From assembly GCA_900551115.1 (NCBI GenBank), contig URUY01000009.1:1-64000 (forward strand): a DNA stretch of 64,000 bases, given 5' to 3'. The notes under the pieces were generated by a model. That model saw only the letters and a list, made by a program, of their open reading frames with translations, searched no databases and was not told where the DNA came from. This DNA is from an uncultured Lachnospiraceae bacterium (GTDB lineage Bacteria > Bacillota > Clostridia > Lachnospirales > Lachnospiraceae). A program made the position numbers and the translations under genes. Positions 25,123 through 31,782 of this stretch are shown here, piece by piece. How positions within the stretch are numbered: position 1 is the first letter of the stretch; every line of letters begins with the position of its first letter.

Positions 25123-25151
25123 ATTATACCTGTTATTTTCTCCGCATGCAA
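25123..25151 (-). promoter_or_regulatory. Promoter for gpmI
   Basis: On the minus strand there is a -35 TTGCAT (25146-25151), a 17-base spacer and a perfect -10 TATAAT (25123-25128). It lies about 60 bases upstream of the gpmI start. Confidence 0.75.
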
Positions 25152-25194
25152 TAGCAACTTCCTACAATCCTTTTACGAATTTGTCTTTAAAGCA

Positions 25195-25223
25195 TTGTAT
25201 TTTTACCAAAAAGGTACTAGAAT
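25195..25223 (+). promoter_or_regulatory. Promoter for the cation efflux gene
   Basis: On the plus strand there is a -35 TTGTAT (25195-25200), a 17-base spacer and a -10 TAGAAT (25218-25223). It lies about 35 bases upstream of the efflux gene start and diverges from the gpmI promoter. No metal-regulator operator is obvious. Confidence 0.55.
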
Positions 25224-25256
25224 GAAGGGAAATTCATTTCATCGGGGAGAATATAT

Positions 25257-26423
25257 ATGGTTACCTTACTGGCAAAAATCTTTATAAAAAACAATCAGGA
25301 TACTGAGTCGCCAAAAGTAAGACAGGCTTACGGCATCTTAAGCGGCATGGCCGGTATTTTTTTTAATATCATTCTTTTCTGCGGCAAGCTCTTTGCCGGT
25401 CTGCTTTCCCGTTCCATAGCCATCACAGCAGACGCCTTCAACAACCTGTCTGATGCAGGTTCTTCCGTCATTACGCTGATTGGATTTAAGATGGCCGGTC
25501 AAAAGCCGGACCCCAACCACCCCTTCGGCCACGGGCGTATTGAATATCTTTCCGGGCTTGCGGTTTCCGCCGCCATTCTGATTATGTCCTTTGAGCTTAT
25601 TAAATCCTCCTTCGTTAAAATCCTGCACCCTGAGGAAACCGTTTTTGAGCCAATTATCATAGTCATATTAATCGCTTCTATTTTGATTAAATGCTATATG
25701 TTTTTATACAACCGCCGTATCAGCAAAAAAATCCACAGTGAAGCCATCATGGCAACGGCATCCGACAGCCTGAGCGACACGCTTTCTACCGCCGTAGTTC
25801 TTATCACCACGCTTACTGCCCATTTCACGGGTCTGTATCTGGACGGCATCTGCGGCATCCTGGTGGGTCTGTTTATCCTGTATACTGGCATCACTTCAGC
25901 CCGGGATACCTTAAATCCCCTTTTAGGACAGGCGCCTGACCCTGCTTTCGTAAAAGAAATAGAAGAACTCGTCTTATCCTATGATGACGTTATAGGTATT
26001 CACGACCTTTTGGTACATAACTACGGACCGGGACGCCTCATGATTTCTCTTCATGCAGAAGTATCGGCAGAGGGCGATATTCTACAGCTCCATGATATGA
26101 TTGACAATATTGAACGTGCCCTCAGGGACCGTTTAAAATGTGACGCCGTTATCCATATGGACCCGGTCTGTGTAAATGACCCTGAGGTCAAAGCGTTAAA
26201 AGAAAAAATATCCGGCTTTTTACTTACGTTAGACGAGTCCCTGACGCTTCATGATTTCCGTATTGTAAAAGGTCCTACCCATACCAATATTATTTTTGAC
26301 ATTGTTCTGCCCTTTCATTTCCGATTAAGTGACGAAGCCGTCCGTTCCCTGACGGAAGCCAAAGTAAAAGAGCTTAATCCCAATTATTTTGCAGTCATCA
26401 ATATAGACAAAAAATATTCTTGA
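25257..26423 (+). CDS. Cation diffusion facilitator family transporter
   Basis: The 388-residue protein has the CDF layout: a short N-terminus, about six membrane segments (residues 30-210) with the metal site pattern ITADAFNNLSDAGSS in TM2 and HPFGHGRIEYLS after it, ATASDSLSDTLST in TM5, and a cytoplasmic C-terminal domain (about 215-388) with a ferredoxin-like pattern. Relatives export zinc, manganese, iron or cobalt in exchange for protons; the metal here cannot be told. GGGGAGAATATAT precedes the start. Its stop codon lies inside the -35 of the next promoter. Confidence 0.9.
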   Translation: MVTLLAKIFIKNNQDTESPKVRQAYGILSGMAGIFFNIILFCGKLFAGLLSRSIAITADAFNNLSDAGSSVITLIGFKMAGQKPDPNHPFGHGRIEYLSGLAVSAAILIMSFELIKSSFVKILHPEETVFEPIIIVILIASILIKCYMFLYNRRISKKIHSEAIMATASDSLSDTLSTAVVLITTLTAHFTGLYLDGICGILVGLFILYTGITSARDTLNPLLGQAPDPAFVKEIEELVLSYDDVIGIHDLLVHNYGPGRLMISLHAEVSAEGDILQLHDMIDNIERALRDRLKCDAVIHMDPVCVNDPEVKALKEKISGFLLTLDESLTLHDFRIVKGPTHTNIIFDIVLPFHFRLSDEAVRSLTEAKVKELNPNYFAVINIDKKYS

Positions 26424-26448
26424 CAATCTTAAAAATTTATCGTAAAGT
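26420..26448 (+). promoter_or_regulatory. Promoter for the leader peptide and ABC exporter
   Basis: On the plus strand there is a perfect -35 TTGACA (26420-26425), a 17-base spacer and a -10 TAAAGT (26443-26448). The TGA stop of the upstream transporter gene is part of the -35. Predicted transcription starts near 26455, leaving a leader of about 300 bases before the first exporter gene. Confidence 0.7.
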
Positions 26449-26499
26449 TAAAAAAGTTGATGCAATATTCAAAAATATAAAGAAAAGGAGGTAATAAGC

Positions 26500-26604
26500 A
26501 TGTCTAATCAAAATTTGAAACTTACAACTACAGCTACTTTGAAAATGAATGATTCTTATTTATATGCAGTTACCTCAAAAGGACATAGAACGGTATCTTA
26601 TTAA
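26500..26604 (+). CDS. 34-residue leader peptide before the ABC exporter
   Basis: This short gene reads MSNQNLKLTTTATLKMND, then SYLYAVTSKGHRTVSY, then TAA. It has an excellent ribosome site (AAGGAGG, 8 bases before ATG), better than its neighbours. The peptide is polar, Thr-rich and lacks cysteine and a signal sequence. It lies after a consensus promoter and 45 bases before a strong terminator, ahead of a heterodimeric ABC exporter. In Bacillus subtilis the small gene bmrB occupies the same place before bmrCD and controls it by translation-coupled attenuation. That parallel rests on layout, not on sequence similarity. A secreted peptide substrate of the exporter is the other option. Confidence 0.65.
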   Translation: MSNQNLKLTTTATLKMNDSYLYAVTSKGHRTVSY

Positions 26605-26649
26605 GATTAAGTTGGATTTTAAATTTTCTGATTTTATCTGATACTCTTT

Positions 26650-26677
26650 GCCTGCGGTTTCTGCCGCAGGCTTTTTT
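26650..26677 (+). terminator. Leader terminator, candidate attenuator
   Basis: GCCTGCGG (26650-26657), a six-base loop and CCGCAGGC (26664-26671) are followed by six T. It stands between the leader peptide and the exporter genes, about 78 bases before the first exporter start. A possible competing pair is GCAGTTACC (26566-26574, in the peptide gene) with GGTTTCTGC (26656-26664, in the terminator); it is short and has a two-base mismatch. Confidence 0.9.
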
Positions 26678-26754
26678 GTTCTTCTGTTTCGGCAAAACCC
26701 ACACTGTCCTTTTGATGTATCTGTCCTGAAAAAAATGGAGGGGTTATTACTTTT

Positions 26755-28500
26755 ATGAAAAAACTATCAACACATATCAGAGAACATCTTCCGGCATACC
26801 TCTTAGCCGTTTTCGGCCTTGTAGTCAGTGTTGCCCTGGATATGCTCTCCCCGCAGCTTACAAAACAGATTATTGATGACGTCATCGGTAAAGGTAACGT
26901 CTCTGCCTTAAAAGGCATTTTACTGGGCATTCTTGCCATCGGCGTAGGACGCTTTATCTTCGGCTACGTCAAGGAATATTTCTTTGATGTGACCGGCGCT
27001 AAAATTGCCGCCAATATACGAAAGGATATTTTTCACCATATCCAGCGTCTGTCTGCTGACTTCTTTGACAAAACCGGAACCGGCGAGCTGATGTCCCGCA
27101 TCAAGGATGATGTGGACCGCATCTGGGACGGCCTGACCTATGTGGGTATGCTGATTATCGAAGTCATTGTACATACTTCCATGATTTTATTCTGCATGTT
27201 CAACTCTAACTGGAAGCTGGCCTTAATTCCTGCTGTCTGCATGGTTATCTGTGCTGCGCTGGCTATCTATCTGGAACGTAAGCTGGATAAGGTCTATGAA
27301 GCCATCAGTGAAGAAAATGCCGAGCTTAACACCGTAGCGGAGGAAAATCTGACCGGTGTACGCACCGTTAAGGCTTTTGCCCGTGAAAAATACGAGATTG
27401 ACAAATTTTTATCCCATAACAAACGCTATTATGACCTGAATATGGAACAGTCCAGGGTATTTGTCAAATATCACCCGCTCTTCTCCTTAGTCAGCAAGCT
27501 GCTTCCCTTAGTTGTCCTTCTTGCAGGCGGTTATCTCTACATTTACGGCGGCGCAGAAAAAGGCAGCTTTACGATGGGGGATTTGGGTGCTTTTGTACAG
27601 TATTCCACCAATATCGTATGGCCTATGGAAATGCTTGGCTGGCTTACCAACAGCTTTTCCTCCGCCGTTGCTTCCAATAAAAAAATAAAGAAGCTCTACG
27701 AAGAAAAGCCCACCATTACAGAACCGGAAAACCCGGTTATCCTGCCTTCCGTAGCCGGTAAGGTTACCTTTGAGCATGTAAGCTTTAAGCGGGATGACCA
27801 GGAAGTGCTGTCCGATATCTCCTTTCAGCTTGACGCCGGGCATACGCTTGGTATTATGGGCGCTACCGGCTCCGGCAAAAGCTCCGTCATCCACCTGCTG
27901 CAAAGACTTTACGACAGCTCTGCGGGTACGATAAAGCTGGATGATACCGACATCAGGAAGCTTTCCTTAAAGCAGCTCCGCGGCAGTATTGCTCCGGTTA
28001 TGCAGGATGTATTCCTCTTCTCGGACAGTATTGATGAAAACGTAAAGCTCGGCAAAAGGGAATTGGTTACATCAGACGCAGTGCGTGAAGCGGCTCTTGC
28101 CGCCTCGGCGGACGGCTTCATCAGCCATTTGGATAAGGGCTACGACACCGTTATCGGAGAAAGAGGCGTAGGTCTTTCCGGCGGTCAGAAACAGCGTATC
28201 AGTATCGCCAGAGCCATTGCCAAAAAGAATCCGATTCTGATTATGGATGATTCCACTTCTGCGCTGGACATGGAAACGGAGCATGAAATCTGGCAGACAT
28301 TAAAACAGTTACAGGATACTACAAAAATTATTATTGCGCATCGTATCAGCGCCGTCCGCAATGCCGATGAAATTATCTTCCTTGAAAACGGTCACATTGC
28401 AGAACGGGGTACCCATGACGAGCTTTTGAAAAAGCACGGTCTTTATTATGAAACCTATATGGCACAATACGGTGAGTTTCTTATGGAAAAGGAGGCGTAA
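26755..28500 (+). CDS. ABC exporter half-transporter, BmrC-like
   Basis: The 581-residue protein has an N-terminal six-helix exporter domain (about 15-305) and a C-terminal ATPase: Walker A GATGSGKSS near 371, signature LSGGQKQR, and Walker B ILIMDDSTSALD. The usual catalytic Glu after Walker B is Asp here, which marks the degenerate site in heterodimeric exporters such as BmrC/BmrD and TM287/288. The partner follows after three bases and has the opposite set of changes. The pair should pump drugs, lipids or peptides out of the cell. GGAGGGG precedes the start. Expression is probably controlled by the upstream leader. Confidence 0.92.
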   Translation: MKKLSTHIREHLPAYLLAVFGLVVSVALDMLSPQLTKQIIDDVIGKGNVSALKGILLGILAIGVGRFIFGYVKEYFFDVTGAKIAANIRKDIFHHIQRLSADFFDKTGTGELMSRIKDDVDRIWDGLTYVGMLIIEVIVHTSMILFCMFNSNWKLALIPAVCMVICAALAIYLERKLDKVYEAISEENAELNTVAEENLTGVRTVKAFAREKYEIDKFLSHNKRYYDLNMEQSRVFVKYHPLFSLVSKLLPLVVLLAGGYLYIYGGAEKGSFTMGDLGAFVQYSTNIVWPMEMLGWLTNSFSSAVASNKKIKKLYEEKPTITEPENPVILPSVAGKVTFEHVSFKRDDQEVLSDISFQLDAGHTLGIMGATGSGKSSVIHLLQRLYDSSAGTIKLDDTDIRKLSLKQLRGSIAPVMQDVFLFSDSIDENVKLGKRELVTSDAVREAALAASADGFISHLDKGYDTVIGERGVGLSGGQKQRISIARAIAKKNPILIMDDSTSALDMETEHEIWQTLKQLQDTTKIIIAHRISAVRNADEIIFLENGHIAERGTHDELLKKHGLYYETYMAQYGEFLMEKEA

Positions 28501-28503
28501 TAT

Positions 28504-30282
28504 ATGCCCATTAACTCATTTAAGAATGATGAGCAGTCGGCAGAAACCGGGAAAATGCAGACTCTTCTCCGGCTTTTCTCCTATCTGCTTGCATATAAAA
28601 AAGAAATTGTTATCGTACTTTTTATTATGGCATTCTGCGTAGGCGTTTCTCTTGCAAATCCGCTTATTATAGAGGCTGCCATAAACGACTATATAACTCC
28701 CGGCAATTACAGGGGGCTTACCATCCTCATCCTTGTTACCATCGTTTTAAACATTGTGATGATTCTTTTGGTAAAGCTTCGCATGTACATTATGGCAAAG
28801 GTCTGCAACAGTGTACTCCTAACCATACGTCAGGAGCTTTACACCCATATTCAGAGTCTGGATTTTCATTTTTTTGACAGCCGTCCTACCGGTAAGATTC
28901 TGTCCCGTATCATCGGTGACATCAATTCCTTAAAGGACGTACTGGGGAACAGCGTTACTACCCTGATTCCTGATTTTATTACCATCTGCGCTGTTGTGGC
29001 TATTATGGTAATAAAAAGCCCCCTGCTTGCGCTTGCCAGTCTTTCCACACTGCCGGTACTGATTGTGGGCATGGCATGCATTCAGATATTTTCACATAAA
29101 CGCTGGCAGATTTTCAGAAAAAAATCCGCCAACTTAAATGCATTTATCCACGAAGATATTTCCGGCATACGCATTATCCAAAGCTTCACTGCCGAGGAGG
29201 AAACAAAAAAGACCTTTCATACACTGGTTTCGGAGCATTTTACCGCATTCAAAAATGCGGTCCGCCTAAATGACGGTTTTGGTCCCATTATCGACATCTG
29301 CTGGGGTGTGGGCACAATTGCCCTCTACTATACCGGCATCATGATTCTGGGTATCAATACCGTATCCGTAGGCTTACTGCTTTCCTTCGGTTACTATATC
29401 AACATGTTTTGGAACCCCATTGCAAACCTAAGCAATTTCTACAATCAGATTATTACCAATATTGCTGCTGCAGAACGTATCTTTGAAGTACTGGATACTC
29501 CTTCTGCCATCACGGATGCAGAAGATGCTGCAGAGCTTTCCGAATTAACCGGTGAAGTTACCTTTGAGGACGTAACCTTTGCCTATACAGACGCTCCGGA
29601 TATCAAGGTTTTAGAGCATGTTAATTTCCGCATTGCTCCCGGCGAAACCATTGCCTTAGTAGGTCCTACCGGCGCAGGCAAGACTACCATTGTCAATCTC
29701 ATAAGCCGTTTTTACGATGTAACAGACGGACGGGTACTGATTGACGGTACTGACGTAAGGAAGGTTTCCTTAGAGAGCCTCCGCAGTAAAATGGGTATTA
29801 TGACGCAGGATAATTTCCTGTTTTCCGGTACTGTAAAGGATAACATCCGCTACGGTAAGCTGGATGCAACAGATGAAGACATCATTGCTGCTGCAAAGGC
29901 TGTTGGTGCCCACAGCTTCATTATGAAGATGGAAAAAGGCTACGATACCGTTCTCTCCGAACGGGGCGGCGGCCTGTCTATCGGTCAGAAGCAGCTGCTT
30001 GCTTTTGCCCGCACCTTTGTATCCATGCCCCGCATCCTTATACTGGATGAAGCAACCTCCAGTATTGACACACAGACCGAGCTTCTGGTACAAAAGGGTA
30101 TAGAGACACTGTTATCAGGCCGTACCTCCTTCGTAATCGCACACAGGCTTTCCACAATTCAGAAGGCAGACCGCATCTTCGTTATCGATAAAGGCGGTAT
30201 CTTAGAACAAGGAACCGCAGCCGAGCTGATTGCCAAAAAAGGCGCCTACTACGACCTGTATATGGCACAGTTTGCCGTATAA
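28504..30282 (+). CDS. ABC exporter half-transporter, BmrD-like
   Basis: The 592-residue protein has an exporter membrane domain (about 30-330) and an ATPase with Walker A GPTGAGKTT, signature LSIGQKQ (second Gly replaced by Ile) and Walker B ILILDEATSSID with the catalytic Glu. Together with the preceding protein this makes one working ATP site (this Walker motif plus the partner's LSGGQ) and one degenerate site, as in known heterodimers. It is translationally linked to the upstream gene, with 3 bases between. The substrate is unknown. A series of hairpins begins directly at its stop codon. Confidence 0.92.
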   Translation: MPINSFKNDEQSAETGKMQTLLRLFSYLLAYKKEIVIVLFIMAFCVGVSLANPLIIEAAINDYITPGNYRGLTILILVTIVLNIVMILLVKLRMYIMAKVCNSVLLTIRQELYTHIQSLDFHFFDSRPTGKILSRIIGDINSLKDVLGNSVTTLIPDFITICAVVAIMVIKSPLLALASLSTLPVLIVGMACIQIFSHKRWQIFRKKSANLNAFIHEDISGIRIIQSFTAEEETKKTFHTLVSEHFTAFKNAVRLNDGFGPIIDICWGVGTIALYYTGIMILGINTVSVGLLLSFGYYINMFWNPIANLSNFYNQIITNIAAAERIFEVLDTPSAITDAEDAAELSELTGEVTFEDVTFAYTDAPDIKVLEHVNFRIAPGETIALVGPTGAGKTTIVNLISRFYDVTDGRVLIDGTDVRKVSLESLRSKMGIMTQDNFLFSGTVKDNIRYGKLDATDEDIIAAAKAVGAHSFIMKMEKGYDTVLSERGGGLSIGQKQLLAFARTFVSMPRILILDEATSSIDTQTELLVQKGIETLLSGRTSFVIAHRLSTIQKADRIFVIDKGGILEQGTAAELIAKKGAYYDLYMAQFAV

Positions 30283-30397
30283 AGTCCGTCAAGCGCGCAG
30301 GTATCATGCGCAGCATGCATACCTGCGGATTTGACGGACTAACCACATTCGCTACGGCTCTGCCCGTAGCGAATGCGGCTTTGTGCGAAGCACAAAG
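30283..30397. repeat. Three consecutive hairpins after the exporter operon
   Basis: Hairpin 1 (30283-30340) has AGTCCGTCAA/TTGACGGACT, then CGCAGGTAT/ATACCTGCG and an inner CATGC/GCATG. Hairpin 2 (30346-30375) has a perfect 12-bp stem, CATTCGCTACGG/CCGTAGCGAATG, with a six-base loop. Hairpin 3 (30379-30397) has CTTTGTGC/GCACAAAG with loop GAA. None is followed by a T run on either strand. The block looks like an intergenic palindromic repeat or an RNA-stabilising element rather than a plain terminator. The rest of the gap to thiN shows nothing further. Confidence 0.7.
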
Positions 30398-30462
30398 TAC
30401 GGCAAACTGAAAAAGACGCATTGCGCTCACAGCGGCATGACATGAAAGGAAAGGAATCCCAC

Positions 30463-31134
30463 ATGGAGAAAAACAGATGTATCGTAATCGGGGCAGGTGA
30501 CTTTACCATCTCTGCTCTTTCTGACTATAATGAGCAGACCGACCTCATAATTGCAGTAGACGGCGGTCTGCTCTACTGTGGTCTGCTTAACCTGGAACCG
30601 GATATCATTATCGGCGATTTCGATTCCGTAGATGAAGAGCTAATGGAAGCTATCCGTATTATCGAGGAACAATATCCCGAAAAAATACTGCGGTTAAAGC
30701 CCGAAAAAGATGATACCGATATGTTAGTCGCCTTAAAATGGGGACTTGCAAAGGGCATCCGTTCTTTTCAGATATACGGCGGCACAGGCGGCAGACTGGA
30801 CCACACCCTTGCAAACATTCAGTGCCTGCTTTACTTAAAGCATCAGCATGCCGAAGGTTTTCTCTTTGATGAAGACGGCTGTATCCTGATTGCGGAAGCA
30901 GGCGCCACAGAAGAGGTCAAAAATTTTCAGCCCTCCATGGAAGGTTTTCTTTCCCTTTTCAGTCTGGAACGGAAATCTGTGGTTTCCATCAAAAACATGA
31001 AATATCCCCTTGACCGCTATACCGTTACAAACGATTACCCAATCGGTATCAGCAATGAATTCATTCCCGGAAACGGCGGTTCTGTCACCGTTCATTCCGG
31101 TGCTGTTGTTATCCTGTTAAAATGGCCGTCTTAA
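30463..31134 (+). CDS. thiN: Thiamine pyrophosphokinase
   Basis: The 223-residue protein shows the family motifs CIVIGAGDF near the N-terminus, IIAVDGGLLYC, PDIIIGDFDSV, KDDTDMLVALKWG and YGGTGGRLDHTLANIQ, then a C-terminal beta domain ending in VTVHSGAVVILL. It makes thiamine diphosphate from thiamine and ATP. The start at 30463 is chosen because AAGGAAAGGAA precedes it; a longer frame to 30373 would run through a hairpin. It is followed by a metallopeptidase gene 15 bases later, so the two are probably co-transcribed. Confidence 0.93.
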   Translation: MEKNRCIVIGAGDFTISALSDYNEQTDLIIAVDGGLLYCGLLNLEPDIIIGDFDSVDEELMEAIRIIEEQYPEKILRLKPEKDDTDMLVALKWGLAKGIRSFQIYGGTGGRLDHTLANIQCLLYLKHQHAEGFLFDEDGCILIAEAGATEEVKNFQPSMEGFLSLFSLERKSVVSIKNMKYPLDRYTVTNDYPIGISNEFIPGNGGSVTVHSGAVVILLKWPS

Positions 31135-31149
31135 GGCAGAAAGGAACCC

Positions 31150-31782
31150 ATGAAAAAAGAATATACCTATACTCTTCAATACCCGGCATTAAAGTCTTTT
31201 CTTTCCTGTACCGTACATTTTTCAGACAGGAAAAGTATCAGTATACAGATTAAGGAAGATGCTTCCATTCATGCAAGGGCTCCTTATTATATGAGCTTAC
31301 GGCAGGTGGAAGCTTTTATTGAAGAGAAAAAAGACTGGATATTAGAAAATTATATAAAAATGGCAGAACGAAAAAAAGACACAGACGCTGTCTTAACGCC
31401 TGCTCAGGAAAAACAGGTCCTTCTTTTGCAAAAACGCTTCTATAACGCCGCAAAAGCCTACTTTCCCCAAAGATGTGCCCAACTGCAAAAGCTGACCGGC
31501 GGATACTATACCAATATTTCCATAAGAAATCAGAAAACCCGTTGGGGAAGCTGCTCCCAAACGGGTACTCTGTGTTTTAATTATCGTCTTATGATGGCAC
31601 CGCCCGCAGTCATCGACTATGTCATTGTCCACGAGCTTTGCCACCTAACCTATATGAACCACTCCAAAGCCTTTTGGGGCAAGGTACAAAGCATCCTGCC
31701 CGACTATACCAAAAGCAGGCAATGGTTGAAAGAGCATGGCCACGAGCTTACCGAGACTCATTATCTGCTTTCATTGATGTAA
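31150..31782 (+). CDS. YgjP-like zinc metallopeptidase domain protein
   Basis: The 210-residue protein contains RWGSCSQTGTLCFNYRLMM and the zinc motif HELCHLTYMNHSKAFW (HExxH variant, with a third ligand in the following segment), as in the YgjP/DUF45 (M48-like) family. No signal peptide is seen, so it is probably cytoplasmic. Members are often linked to restriction or stress systems, but the biochemical role is not established. Its last 22 bases overlap the 3' end of the convergent binding-protein gene. Confidence 0.88.
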   Translation: MKKEYTYTLQYPALKSFLSCTVHFSDRKSISIQIKEDASIHARAPYYMSLRQVEAFIEEKKDWILENYIKMAERKKDTDAVLTPAQEKQVLLLQKRFYNAAKAYFPQRCAQLQKLTGGYYTNISIRNQKTRWGSCSQTGTLCFNYRLMMAPPAVIDYVIVHELCHLTYMNHSKAFWGKVQSILPDYTKSRQWLKEHGHELTETHYLLSLM

